Positions 45,773-56,950 of a stretch of DNA of 64,000 bases are shown piece by piece. How positions within the stretch are numbered: position 1 is the stretch's first letter; the number at the start of each line of letters is the position of its first letter. The stretch is from NCBI GenBank assembly GCA_032718565.1, contig JAVGVS010000713.1:1-64000 (forward strand). The letters run 5' to 3'. The DNA is from Distichodus sexfasciatus (lineage: Eukaryota; Chordata; Actinopteri; Characiformes; Distichodontidae). The notes beneath the pieces were generated by a model. It worked only from the letters and a program-made list of their open reading frames with translations, had not been told where the DNA came from and ran no database searches. Both the position numbers and the translations under genes were made by a program.

Positions 45773-46384
45773 ATATAGGTTAGATAGACAACTATGGCAT
45801 TACCGTAAGAAACACCAATGCCGGTAGCCCTCATTCCCTGTCATTCTTAAGAAGAAATTTGTTGTTAAACCCACTTAACGCATTTTAACTGGTATTATTT
45901 CTCCTCCATTTTTGAAAATAACTTTGTACACATGAGCCCGTTCTCAAAAATATCTCTGTACACACAAGCCCGGACAAATATGCTGTCAAGAGCTGCGTAG
46001 AACCATGTCAGCCAATCAGAATCCTGGACAGGAGAGAAGCTTGCAACATTCTTCAGGTAGGACAATTTCACACTCACCATTCAGAGGTACGTCCGGGTCT
46101 GCTCCAGAAACTTGGTGTGGTGGGCGTCGACGGGATTTCGTTCTCAGTCGTTGGATTGAAAGCTGTAGTAAAGCAAGGCTTCTCCTCAGACCACTCCTTC
46201 TCCTTTACTCCTCAATGTACTTAATAATCAGCAGCGTTAGCAGGTGCAAACAACTTGAATAAGGGAAACGAAAATCGCCACTCTGACAGTATCCATCTTC
46301 AGTCTTCAACGTAAAAAAACGTCGCACACCTGACATCAGTGCACTTCTCTGTCACACGCTTATGCTGCTATGAACCAAAAACTC

Positions 46385-46545
46385 TGTTTTTCCCGTCCAC
46401 ACGTAGTCACTGAAAACTGAGTTTTTTTTAATTAGCCGGTTTCAGTGACTGTAACCTCCGTTTACATGTGCACGATAGGGACAACTGTATAAAAATTTCC
46501 GTTTTTAATAACCCTACGTGTGCTATGGGGACTTATTCAGATATC
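46385..46545. repeat. Possible palindromic MITE relic
   Basis: Words CCGTCCACACGTAGTCACTG and AGTGACTGTAACCTCCGTTT lie in opposed arrangement around an AT-rich centre, in the style of fish MITEs. Termini and duplication were not identified. Confidence 0.25.
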
Positions 46546-46549
46546 CAAC

Positions 46550-46790
46550 ACAGAGCACAGCAGCATGGGGTGTAAAAAAGCTGGGAACAAAACACTAAAC
46601 AAGAGCAGGTGTAACTGACAACTAATCAATTTTGGTTATGTTACATCCCGGAAGACACAAGGCACCGTGCCACAGCACATAACAGGTTAACAAGGGGGAA
46701 GGACAGAGGGAAATGACTGACATACCACACGACACAGACACAAGACAGCACATGGGTGCCCTCCGGTGGCACTGGAGTAGTTTTCTTAAA
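46550..46790. repeat. Dispersed repeat J, copy 2
   Basis: GCAGGTGTAACTGACAACTA, TGACTGACATACCACACGAC, CAAGACAGCACATGGGTGCC and CTCCGGTGGCACTGG parallel 37040-37370. Confidence 0.5.
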
Positions 46791-46843
46791 AAGACTTCAA
46801 GAAAAAACGTATTGGTGAATAAGACGATTATTGTTAACTAAGA

Positions 46844-47410
46844 TATATTGATATTCACTACATTCCCAAAAGTACTGGGACAACTGCCATTACACACACA
46901 CATGAACTTTAATGAAATCCCATTCCGTTAAAATGGTGCTGGCCCACGCTTTATCAACTAAAACAGCTTCAACTCTTCTGGTAAGGCTGTCCACAAGATT
47001 TAGGAGTGTTTTATGAGAATTTTTGAGAAGACCATTTATGAGCAGCCACTGATGTTGGACAATTAGTCTCCACTCTAATTCATCCCAACAGTGTTCTGTC
47101 AGGTTGAGGTCAGGGCTCTGTTTGGGCCAGTCAAGTTCCTCCTCCACACCAAACTCGCCCATCATCCATGTCTTTATGGAGCTTGCTTTGAGCACTGGTG
47201 CAGTGCAGTCATTTTGGAACAGGAAGAGGCCGTCCCCAAACTCTTTTCCACAAACAGGACATTCTTCAAAATCTCTTGGTTTGCTGAAGCATTAAGAGTT
47301 TTTCACTGGAACTAGGGGGTCAAGGCCAACCTGATTGGAACAATCCCCATTGGAGCACTCAAATTCAATAATTTGGAGGGGTGTCCCAATACTTTTGGCA
47401 ATATCGTGTA
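46844..47410 (-). mobile_element. Tc1-like element, internally deleted
   Basis: About 565 bp with inverted ends: left AAAAGTACTGGGACA near 46868, right TGTCCCAATACTTTTGGC near 47382, each next to TA. It carries only the last part of a transposase on the - strand, so the N-terminal DNA-binding domains have been lost. Short relatives of this kind are common in fish genomes. Confidence 0.75.
46890..47300 (-). pseudogene. Tc1-like transposase, C-terminal fragment
   Basis: Read on the - strand, FQNDCTAPVLKASSIKTW contains the position of the second catalytic Asp. DWPKQSPDLNLTEHCWDELE contains the third catalytic residue (Glu), and EAVLVDKAWAS follows near the C terminus. The open part is about 101 codons, against about 340 for a full enzyme. 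The first catalytic Asp and the helix-turn-helix domains are missing. Confidence 0.8.
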
Positions 47411-47901
47411 TTTCGAGGTTGTTGATTTCTTGGTGAAACTGAAAAGAGGCAGAACATTATGCTTTTCAATATTTAAATATACCCTTAAGGTGTGAAGCAG
47501 CATCTCAAAACTCAACTCTACCAGCACCATCAGCAGTGCAGTCAAAAAAGTGGTAACTGTCACTCAGTAAAGCAAAAAGGTGTGAGCTCTCGTAAATAAT
47601 GCAAGAGCAGGAATAATGCGTAGTGAGATGCAATAAATTATTGTTAGGGTCAAGGACGTTCAAAGTGAAAAAAAAAAAATCCCATAATACAGACTGACGT
47701 TGGGGTTTGAATGTCATTAATATTTAAGATTTGCTTTCAAACTGGTAGAGGCGGCGGGTGTCACATCAGCATGCACTCATTTGTATATTTTTATAATATA
47801 TTTTCTGCCTTTTAATAGAAAATTGCTAAAAATAGCTGGCCACAAGAATGCAATAATCTTACATTTTTTGGTATACCATAAAATAATAAGTGTAGACACT
47901 C
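47411..47901. other. No gene seen
   Basis: AT-rich intergenic sequence with an A-run (about 47670-47680); nothing assignable. Confidence 0.4.
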
Positions 47902-48026
47902 TGAGCCCATTTCCCAGTCTAGGACTAAGACAAACTAGTTAGAAAGATAGATTAGTTTTAAGTTTCAGCTGAGAATGTCTATTGGTACTGAAATTTAGTC
48001 AGAGACTAGGCTTAATCCATAATCAC
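47902..48026. mobile_element. MITE E, second copy
   Basis: GAGCCCATTTCCCAGTCTAG, ATTGGTACTGAAATTTAGTC and GACTAGGCTTAATCCATAAT follow 34843-34967 in order and length. The right terminus is degraded. Confidence 0.6.
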
Positions 48027-48278
48027 GATTATTCACAAATATTTGGTTGCACCAACTGACATTTTGGGGGAAAGTGAAGCTAAAAATACAGTCAAAAATT
48101 TAATGTTAACACTTTGAAATGATATCTGATTAATGGGACCCATTGTTCCAAGCTAAACAATACGCAAGACATCCATTAAATTTTTTTTTTTTTTTTTTAT
48201 GTTTTAGAAGCTTTATTTGTCATTGTCCCATAGGCAAAAGTGAAGCTAGTGTCATTTGACATCATACATATTGTGTTA

Positions 48279-48534
48279 AGTGAATAATTATTTGTTATTG
48301 TGAACACAGCACATCACACAGTGCACCACAACCAAATGTCACCTCTGCATCTGACCCATTCATAAAGGAGCAGTGGGCAGCTGACATGCAGTGGTCGGGG
48401 ATTAATACTTAGGGACAGTATCTTCCTCATGAGTACCTCAATGGTACCTTTACCAGTCAGAGATTTGAACCGATGACCCTCCAATCACAGGGCCAACTCC
48501 CGCTCTTTACACTAAACCGCCAACAACTGCTCAA
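48279..48534 (-). repeat. tRNA-derived SINE, family A
   Basis: Reverse copy: TTGTGAACACAGCACATCAC, TGACCCATTCATAAAGGAGC, CATGAGTACCTCAATGGTAC and head ...CACTAAACCGCCAACAACTG. It follows a 17-base T run at about 48181. Confidence 0.8.
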
Positions 48535-48954
48535 CCCCACTATCTGTTTCTCCTCCCCTCGGCATGTCATAAATTAGTGGAAAGTCAGACAGCGATGGAT
48601 CGATGCTGTTCTGATTGCACAAAGGAAGGCCTGTGTTATTGTCTCTATGTGTGTGTGTGCGTGTGTGGGGTGGAAAGCAGGCCACTGGGTCTTCTTTCCT
48701 GTCTGCTGGCTCTATTGTGTAGCTATTCATACGAATAGCTTGGGGGGGGAGTTGAGGAGGGTTGGACTGACAAGCCAAATGATTATTAGTTGGAGAAAAA
48801 TGAGAAAATGAATAAAGCAGGCTTTTCTGGCATTGATTCCACTCAGAAATGGCGTCGTCGAAAACAGATCGTTATCCGGCTGCTTTATTTACTTTCTGGA
48901 AAATTTACTGATCTTTGCATTTTCATATATTTTGCAGACAATCTTAACAACATA

Positions 48955-49200
48955 CTCAAAAGTGTTGGGGAACTTTTTATGAGTAAATGTTGCTAAGCTA
49001 TATCCAAGCTACATTTTTGATGTTCCAGACATTTTTTTTTTGTTCCAGACGGCTTTGTTTTAAAACTATTTTACAGTATTACTGTCTCTGAATTATAATG
49101 TGTTACACAACTCCTGCATTAACAATTTTTTTAATGAATTATTTTATCAAAATAACTGCAGAAGCTATTTCATGGTCACATATTCTTCCGCAATCAAAAT
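48955..49200. repeat. Dispersed repeat K (hAT-like AAGTGTTGGG), copy 1
   Basis: AAAAGTGTTGGGGAACTTTT, TATTACTGTCTCTGAATTAT and ACACAACTCCTGCATTAACA are paralleled at 50210-50580 (AAGTGTTGGGCAAGTTACTT, TATTACTGTCTGAGAACTGT, ACACGATTCCTGCATTGC). Confidence 0.5.
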
Positions 49201-49384
49201 TCCCATCTTGTAAAGAGAGAAAAACAATAGTATTTGTTTTGTAACAGTGTGGCATTTTGCCACACTATATCGCTAGTTGTAAAAAACAAAAAGTCACAGC
49301 ATTTTAAAACAGCTTAACTTCTGACAAGCTGCTGAAAAACATTAATTCACTTGGTAAGTAATCAACTTAGTTGGGAACTAGCTA

Positions 49385-49640
49385 ATATCACTTAGCTAGT
49401 TCTCAATAAAACATGTTTTTAATATGGCAGCTAGCTACGCTATAAGCTACAGAGAAAAAGTAGCTAATTACGTCCCAGCTACTTGACAGATTCTTGTTTC
49501 CATCTTTGCCAAGGTGGACTTTATCCTCTGACACCATCTCGGAGCTGCCAATAGATCGCTGTAATGCACAACAACCACCACGTAGGCACGGTAGCCTATA
49601 AGATGCCAATTCAAGACCAGACTACATTGCACTCGTTTTA
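49385..49640. repeat. Dispersed repeat G, copy 3 (inverted)
   Basis: GGCAGCTAGCTACGCTATAA, TCTTTGCCAAGGTGGACTTT and GATGCCAATTCAAGACCAGA are the reverse complement of the order at 10100-10360. Confidence 0.5.
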
Positions 49641-50205
49641 ATTTAGCTACTCCCCAACATTGAAGCTCTGTTAGAAAAACTGTGTGCCTCTGGGACTATT
49701 CTATCTCCAATAATACCACATTAAGTTCCTAAACAAGAAGTTTAACTCCTTAGAACTGCTTCAGAACGACTGACCGTGTAATTAGGTGGAAATAAAGTCA
49801 TTCTGGATAAGAGCGTACCATTAACATGAATGTAATTTCAGATACTGGAGCGACTTTCTTAATTTTTAGACTCTGGACCTGAGTGCTCAGAGGCACAGCA
49901 GATGTTGTGCAGAATGTAGAATACGAGTTTGAACCCATGACCTCTTGGCTCATAGTCAAGTCTGAGTATCTTTCCCACCAACACTCACACCCATTGTTTA
50001 GCGCTGCATAGAAGGTCTTATTTGGACCAGAAAACCATTATAACACTGTAAGTCCGAAAATAGTGACCTCTGTACATTTCGTCGTAAACCTCACTATGGC
50101 ATTTAGATTTAAATTTGTCACAAAGAGATTGTTACATTGTCCACCAGACCGTAAAAGGTTTATAGTAAAATGACGATAACCACAGACATTTTCATTTTAA
50201 CAAGT
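49641..50205. other. No gene; possible SINE tail at 49795-49835
   Basis: TCATTCTGGATAAGAGCGTA and ATGAATGTAA at 49795-49835 resemble the family B tail. TTGAACCCATGACCTCTTGG near 49930 may be an antisense B-box of a decayed SINE. The rest is unassigned. Confidence 0.3.
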
Positions 50206-50209
50206 GTTG

Positions 50210-50580
50210 GGCAAGTTACTTATAATATAATATAATACAAATATAATACAATATTACTGTCTGAGAACTGTAATGCATTACACGATTCCTGCATTGCTTT
50301 TGAGTTACTTTCACCAAAATAACTGTGGAAGTATGACTAAAATGCTAAATTGTAATTTACTACAGTTCATTCTCCATCAAGTGGAGGGCGATGCGGTGTA
50401 GTATAATGCCTGTAGCTCTTTTACTCGCCTAGTTTTTCTCTTGTGCCCAAGTCTCGCAGTAAAGTAACACTAAAACATCACTAAATTTTGGTGTAACTGA
50501 AATTTGCTAGTAATGCCTTACGTTACTCCATTACAGCAAAAAGTAATACATTACTGTAACTGTCTTACTTTTGTAACATG
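50210..50580. repeat. Dispersed repeat K (hAT-like), copy 2
   Basis: Starts AAGTGTTGGGCAAGTTACTT and ends in TTACTGTAACTGTCTTACTT TTGTAAC, with TTACTCCATTACAGC words typical of a widespread fish hAT MITE. Parallel to 48955-49200. Confidence 0.5.
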
Positions 50581-50782
50581 TTATATTTTGGCAAAACATT
50601 TTAACAAAACATGGCATTAAACATTGAACAATATTCAATTCATGACCAAATTCAACAACAATTACAAGTTAAAAATAATTTTCAAAACGTCTTTCCTTCA
50701 CACGGACTCAGGAACAAAGTTGTGAAATACTTTGATCCAGACAATTTTAAAAATATTTTGGAGTTTATCATGTTACATGTTT

Positions 50783-51122
50783 AAGATGTGGTGTGCGACT
50801 AAAACGAAATGTGACCTTGGCATTTGACCCACCCGAGAAGGAGCAGTGTGCAGTTGACATAGGGTGCATTTCCCAAAAGCATGGCTGCTAACTATGTTAG
50901 GAACTAACATCGTGTACATTGTCAACTATATAGTATTGCTAGCATAGTTAGCAATACGGTAGCAACTATGCTTTTGGGAAGCGCACCGATGGGCAGCATC
51001 CGGGGAGCTGTGCTTTGGTACCTTGCTCATGAGTACCTCAGTGGTACCTTTACCGGTCCAGGACTGGAATTGGTGACCTTCCGATCACAGGGCCAACTCC
51101 CTAAACGTTGCGCTACCAATGC
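50783..51122 (-). repeat. SINE family A, split by a MITE
   Basis: Reverse copy: ACGAAATGTGACCTTGGCAT, GAGAAGGAGCAGTGTGCAGT up to 50861. It resumes at 50988 with TGGGCAGCATCCGGGGAGCT and TACCTTGCTCATGAGTACCT to the head at about 51120. The gap is the MITE at 50862-50987. Confidence 0.8.
50862..50987. mobile_element. MITE I, whole copy nested in a SINE
   Basis: 126 bp with inverted ends: GGGTGCATTTCCCAAAAGCA at the left and the complement GGTGCGCTTCCCAAAAGCAT at the right, over about 30 bp (GTTGC/GCAAC continues the pairing). The interior contains AACTAACATCGTGTACATTG, i.e. one copy of the unit tandemly repeated at 35690-36960. Comparison with intact SINEs suggests a 2-bp AT duplication. The superfamily is uncertain. 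Confidence 0.75.
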
Positions 51123-51129
51123 AACAACA

Positions 51130-51650
51130 AAATGCAACAATGAAAGAACAAATATTAGCAAGTTGTGGGCAAAAACACAAAGGTCCCAAGGTATTTTTTG
51201 GACAATGTAGTTACTGGAGCGATTTTCTTAATTGTAGAATTTGGACCAAAATACCCAGAGGCACAACAGATGTCAAGCTGAACGCTGAATACAAGCTTAA
51301 ACCCATGACCCATTACTTAAAGCCAAATCTTGCGCTACTGTTCCCCAACCAGTCATATCCGCTTTTTAGTGCTTCATGCATGGTCATATTTGGAGCGGAA
51401 AATCTCTTTTCTAAGCTTAATAGTTTTCTCGGATCACTCCCAAACCAGCATTGACTCAACATTGATGTGTCTAAATCTCATATATTTGTATCAGCACGAC
51501 ACAAGCTATTATCTCGGTGTCACTGCTGAGTTGAAAGCACTTTGCCAACCCCAAAAAATCTGCCCTGTGGACAAAAACAGAGCAGGGAATGAAAGTGATA
51601 TGGACGTGGGCTAATGATACCCGCTAACAGATGGGGGACGGTTCATATTT
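51130..51650. other. No gene seen
   Basis: Non-coding; open frames at 51119-51614 are short and unlike any protein I know. Confidence 0.35.
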
Positions 51651-51654
51651 CATC

Positions 51655-51775
51655 AGTGGGGATGAGGGTGGTCTAGCTTGTCTCTGGAGCAAGAGGCCTT
51701 GGGTTCGAATCATTCCTTCAGCAATACCATCACTGGGTCCCTGAGCAAGACCCTTAACCCCGAGAGTTATCGCTA
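51655..51775 (+). repeat. SINE family B, head and body
   Basis: GGTGGTCTAGCTTGTCTCTG, TTGGGTTCGAATCATTCC (B-box) and GGGTCCCTGAGCAAGACCCT TAACCCC; the tail is missing. Confidence 0.7.
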
Positions 51776-52390
51776 TTTAAACCATCACTGCTGATGAAGG
51801 AAATAAGGCTAAACATTCTGCACTTGCTGCAAAAGACATCACCACCGTTTGGCATCATACTTACAACCAAATATCACTTACACTGTTGCTTGTTGTACGG
51901 ATTTACTTAAAGGTTGTTGCCGATTTTTGTGTCTCAGTCTCTGCCACGTTTAGAGTTAGACTATGTTTTAGGTTTAACCGCTGATTATATGAGGAAAGTG
52001 TAGGGGAAAATACGAAGACAAGTTACTTTTGAGGCGCCACACGTCTGGACAGAAGGAGCCCTATAAATTTGGGAAATCCTTCACAGAGAATTTTAAAATG
52101 TCTCGCCCAGCAAAGTCTAATACATCGTTCGTCTCGTCGATTTAAAAGTTCGTAGTAAAGATTGGTCAAATATAAATGCAAGTAAAATTGGAAGGAAAAA
52201 AGAGTTTGGGACGCTGAGATGAGACACTACCGAGAAACAGGAAGTGACGTGACGTGACGCAAGAATTGAGAGCCAAGAGCCTCCCTGCCACTTATTAGCC
52301 CCTTGCCATTATTATATATTCCTGAGCTAAAATAACTTTTACGATTCTTAAAGCTAAAGGTAAATAGGCAAAAAGTTTGAGTTTCTAAGC
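51776..52390. other. No gene seen
   Basis: Unassigned intergenic sequence. GTGACGTGACGTGACGC at 52244-52260 is a short GTGAC triplication. Confidence 0.35.
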
Positions 52391-52395
52391 ACAAT

Positions 52396-52700
52396 GGGCC
52401 TCATTCACCAACTGTTCTTAAGAAGAAAGTTGTTCTTAAAATCCACTTACGCAATTTTTACGAAGATCCCGATATTCACCAATGTTTCTTTGCTGGAGAT
52501 TTGTTTTTAGGTAAGAACAGAACATATGAACACCTAATAGCATGCACATTTTATTACAGTGTGGGTTTGCGCAAAACTTACGCTTTTTATGTTTTATTCA
52601 GTTCTATAATTGGATAATATTATATTATAAACATTGTAAACATAATCATTATAAGAACAAACTTTCAAGCAATTGAGTAATGTGCCATGAATCCATCACT
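52396..52700. repeat. Family F MITE (CCTCATTCACCAAC...TTCTTAAG)
   Basis: GGGCCTCATTCACCAACTGT, TCTTAAGAAGAAAGTTGTTC and CCCGATATTCACCAATGTTT mark a family with copies at about 45826, 55998, 56640 and 26965. The right end was not pinned down. Confidence 0.4.
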
Positions 52701-53650
52701 GACTTTTTAAACAACAAATGTAAGAAAATAATTAATATATTGGTAAATGAGGTACTTTATTTTATATAATATAAATGATATTTAGCTTGACTTTCTCGAC
52801 TATGCCTCAGTCTTTAAAAAAGTTTGTTGTGCTTACTACAACTTTAAGACACTTTAAAACACTTGACCTCAGGCGTTCACTGAAATTTCACTGTTTTCTC
52901 AACCATTTAGTTTGCTGCCAGTGCGCTCTCCACATGCCGCTTTTCACCTTTCACACTCGTGCTTTTAAATAGACTCCACCGGCTTCAGTAAACCTTGGCC
53001 TTTAAAATCCCCTCACTGTTCACACTGCCATAATATTACAGTTGGTGATAACGGCCTTTGTTTTAAAGGCCACTCTTGTGGGGCAGCGGGTTCAGTGGAG
53101 TCGGTGTTCCGTGATTTCATCAGCACTTGTCTGTTTGCTGAACGCTGTACCGGCAAGAGGGAGGAAGATTGGAAGCCACAAATATGTAAGTAATACTAAA
53201 AGTATTACATTGATTACAACGACACCCGGCAGTGAAGCAAACGAAGAAGTTGACACACTGGAAAAATCCATATATATCAAGTCAAGCCAATTTTAAAGCA
53301 ACTGCAGTTGGCCCAAAGCGGTAATAAAACAACCTAAAATCACTTAAAATATTTAAAAATAAAACTCAGTTTTACAGAAGGGAACATTCCACGAGAAAGG
53401 TTAAAGCAAATATCAGTTTTTAAGCGAGACCCAAAGGGTCATTCAAAGTTCCGGAGCAACAACCGAGAACTCCCTGTGATCTCCCTGAGACTTTAGGGGA
53501 GACCTGAGTGACCTCGGAGGTGAAATTGACTTTAAAAAGCTTGTGAATATATGTCAGACTGATGCCGTGCCAGGCTTTAAAAAACAAAAAGTAACACTTA
53601 AAAAGGAATTCTGAACTGCTTTGGCCAGACCAGCGCCTATATATTTTGGT
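52701..53650. other. No gene seen
   Basis: Non-coding. The opposed small frames at 53042-53296 lack any recognisable domain. Confidence 0.35.
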
Positions 53651-53883
53651 AAGCGATTATGTGTCATTGTGAACACACCACACCACAGCACACAGTGCAC
53701 CACAACAAAATGTGACCTCTGCATTTAACTCATCCGTGAAGGAGCAGTGGACAGCTAACAAGCGCCCAGGGAGCAGTGCTTGGGGACGGTACCTTGCTCA
53801 TGAGTACCTCAGTGGTAACTTTATCGGCCCTGGATTCGAACCTGCGACCTTCTGATCACGGGGCCAACACCCTATATACTAGG
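53651..53883 (-). repeat. tRNA-derived SINE, family A
   Basis: Reverse copy with GTGAACACACCACACCACAG, GAAGGAGCAGTGGACAGCTA, CTCATGAGTACCTCAGTGGT and B-box complement GGATTCGAACC. Well preserved. Confidence 0.85.
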
Positions 53884-55550
53884 GATGCAGGATTTAAAAA
53901 AATCTCACAATTCACTGATCTGATACGTGGCTTAGATATGAGATGGGTGTGTAATTATTACATTGTTTAAGTTAAGAAATTTCAGCCGAGTATTTCCTTA
54001 AGCATAACAGAATATTCTCAGTCATGTATTCAAACATTTTTTAAAGCGTTAAAAAAGACTCGTATCGGATTTGTATCGTATCGGCAGATATCCACATTTA
54101 CAATATCGGTATCAGTATCGGACATGAAAAGTGGTATCATGCCACTCCATATATAAATATTATATATATTGTTATAAAATTTATAAATATATTTACAAAA
54201 TTTTATGTATTTGTGTAGTTTTATGTATTTTATGTATTCCGTAGAACGGAAGGATGGATGGATGGATGGAGTTCTGTCTGTACGGAGTGTTTTAGGGGAA
54301 TTTATACACACTGCATTGCTTTTGTCCTACTTAACTTCAAAGTGGAACTGCAAAGGCACTTTAATGAGGTTTCCCTTTTTTCTCTCTTTTCCACAGCTTT
54401 CAAGATGCTCCCCATTTTCTGTTCACTTCTTAGTGGATGGTGGCCTCATCAGCATATCACATACAGCGCTGACAGGCAGTACGGGTCTCACTACGCTACC
54501 GCCGCCGCCTCGTCCAAATTACGAACAATGTGCATTTACTTATTTATGGGCTTTGAACCCTGCCTGCTCTCTCAAATCCACGTCGTCTCTCGGTCCTCGC
54601 CGCTTTCGGATTAAAAAAGAGAATGGAAAAATACGGAATTAAATATTGAGAGCGAAGTTCAGTCAAAGATTTCCAGAGTGGAAAAAAGATAATCGATGAA
54701 ATTAAAATTTCGCAGCTTTCCTGAGTCTAAACTTTGAACTCGTTTGGTGAGGCCTGCATACATACAAGGAAAAATACAAACAAAAGAAGAAGCCTGTCAA
54801 CAGTAAATCATATTATATAATTTTGACATGGACGAGATGTGTTCACAGCAAAGAATAACAACGTCTTGACGATCATTGTTTCAAGCTCTAATCTGATCGA
54901 ACGCAGAGTTACACCCACCAAATTACACATTGCGCATTCTCATCAGTCATCCGTGCTGACATCAACTAATCAGCCGTAAACACCATGGTAATTTCTCAAA
55001 AACGATGGCAGAAAACTGGTGACGTCCTCGTCATGACGGCTTGTTACGAGACGAGCTTGACGAAAGGCAAATATACCACGTATCATTACAAATTAAAACC
55101 AAAAACCCAACCCCCCGCCAAAAAAAACAAATGTTCCAATATTCATTACCAAACCAAAATGAAAAAAGTAAAAGTAATTGTCCAGTTTCTAATTTGCCAC
55201 TAAAAATAGAAAAATGAAGACAAAAAAATGTAAAATAAAAAATAATACAACTATTTTGTAATTATTTATCAAATACAAGTGATTATTAACATGCAGAAGA
55301 GGGTTAAAAAGAATGAAAAGCTCAGTTTTTCCATTTTTTTAGCACAAACTTAAAAATTACTTATTAATTTTTCCATTTTGGCTTTGGACACTAATGTTAA
55401 TAAAAAGAAACGTACTTTGGGAGGTTTATTTTTTTTGTTAGTTTAATTTGAAACGAACTGAACAAAAGATACATGGGTTGTGAAATATCGATTGTGTTCA
55501 TTTTATTGATTTTCTTCATATATTAAGGTTATAATAATCATTTCCTACTA
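53884..55550. other. No gene; mixed AT-rich sequence
   Basis: TATCGGCAGATATCC and AATATCGGTATCAGTATCGG at 54078-54120 look like part of a palindromic MITE. A (GGAT)n run lies at 54250-54269. The frame at 54205-54642 is not protein-like. 55200-55440 is very A-rich. Confidence 0.3.
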
Positions 55551-55559
55551 ACCCTTTAA

Positions 55560-55720
55560 ATTTACTGTAGTCTCTCTTCATTTGTACCCAATTTAAATTC
55601 ACAAATGCTCATTAATTAGCTGTTAAAAGAGCGTCTTTATTCTCATTATGTTCTCGTAGATTTCTGCTCTTGCACTCTGCTGAGGAATTACAAATACAAT
55701 TCCAATAAAACTCCTCTTCA
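55560..55720. other. Possible non-coding regulatory stretch
   Basis: Non-repetitive sequence with a homeodomain-type TCATTAATTAGCTGTTAA core at 55609-55626 and AATTACAAATACAATTCC. Candidate only; nothing visible distinguishes it from chance. Confidence 0.15.
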
Positions 55721-55811
55721 GTTTGTCTCAAGGAGAATCTGGATGTTTTATTATTTGGGCCGACCTGCAAAGATTGCCTGACAGACTCTTCGCTTTGTAC
55801 TTTTTAGCAGA

Positions 55812-55816
<5 letters not shown>

Positions 55817-55842
<26 letters not shown>
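55817..55842. repeat. (TG)n/(AG)n microsatellite
   Basis: GTGTGTGTGTG followed by about ten AG units. Confidence 0.85.
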
Positions 55843-55843
<1 letters not shown>

Positions 55844-55997
55844 ACAGACAGCGGGCCGAGACTGAGCGCCGGTGCCTCATTGATTTCAGTTTTGTCCGGC
55901 ATTACCGGCACTCACGAGAGGATGATGTTCGATTCTAGGTCTAGAGGAAAAAGAGGAGGTTGGCAGTAACTTTAAACAACTCAAGTGGAAGCGTGAC

Positions 55998-56300
55998 TAA
56001 AAAACAATGAGCCTCGTTCACTAACATTTTCTTAAATTTGTTCTTAAGTTCATACATTGATGTGTTCATTCATTCATTCCTCAAAGAGTTTAATCCAGTT
56101 CAGGAGATTTAAATACTGTAGGTCTGAATAAAACTCAATAAGCTAACGTTTAGCAAAAAGTCACGCAAAATATGCTCTGTTCTTACCTCAGAACAAATGT
56201 CAAACAAGACCACACAGGTGAAGGCCAAAATCTTGGTGAAAACTGTGAGTTTTATGAATAGATTCTTCTTAAGAACGTTTGGTGAATCAGGGACGTTTGA
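55998..56300. repeat. Family F MITE, full-length candidate
   Basis: Opens GAGCCTCGTTCACTAACATT TTCTTAA and closes TTCTTAAGAACGTTTGGTGA ATCAGGG, which are imperfect inverted ends. The interior is AT-rich with ACCTCAGAACAAATGTCAAA. A similar block follows at 56640-56950. Confidence 0.45.
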
Positions 56301-56344
56301 TTAGGGATTTCGCCCTGTGATCAAACGCTGCTGTTGAATGATTG

Positions 56345-56630
56345 GCAATGTGTATTGTCATATGCCGTTGGTAACGTTGCCGCAAATTTGCAGCAAGGTC
56401 ATATTTTCACATGCAAATTAAGTTTGGGCAAACTTGCGGTGAACTTCTTGCAAATTTGTCACAAAAAGCTCTTGGCAAACTGTTTTGGCGAAGCACTGGT
56501 AAATATATTTGCTGCTAGTGGCAATTTGTTATTGTTACCAGAACATTGCCGCAAGATTGCCACTAGTGGCTGACAATCACAAGCAGCAACATGTTATGGC
56601 AAATTCTACTGTTTACCAAAATTAATCGCA
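56345..56630. repeat. Dispersed repeat L (GCAAATTTGCC words), copy 1
   Basis: Self-complementary words around GCCGCAAATTTGCAGCAA, TTGGCAAACTGTTTTGGCGA and GCCACTAGTGGCTGACAAT, paralleled at 59178-59535. It is inserted between two family F blocks. Non-coding. Confidence 0.5.
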
Positions 56631-56639
56631 AACCTGCCA

Positions 56640-56950
56640 CTAACATTTTATTATTGTAAGAGCCAATATTTTCTTAAGTGTTTTCTTAAATATATTCTTA
56701 AGACCGTTGTGACATTTACATAGCATTGTAGAACTACAGACTTGAAGAAAACCCAATTTGCTAATGTCGCACACAAATACACATGCAATAAAACTTGCGT
56801 ACGAGTGCTCTTTAGCGTTTGTAGATTTGGTTCTTACCTAAGAACAAACCTCAAGGATGAACACATTAGTTAACATTGCGATCTTCATAGAAAGATTTAA
56901 GAACAATTTTCTAATTACTTCTTAAGTGTTTCTATGAAGATTGTAAACCA
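56640..56950. repeat. Family F MITE, further copy
   Basis: AAGAGCCAATATTTTCTTAA, TGTAGAACTACAGACTTGAA, TTCTTACCTAAGAACAAACC and GATCTTCATAGAAAGATTTA in the order seen at 55998-56300. Confidence 0.4.
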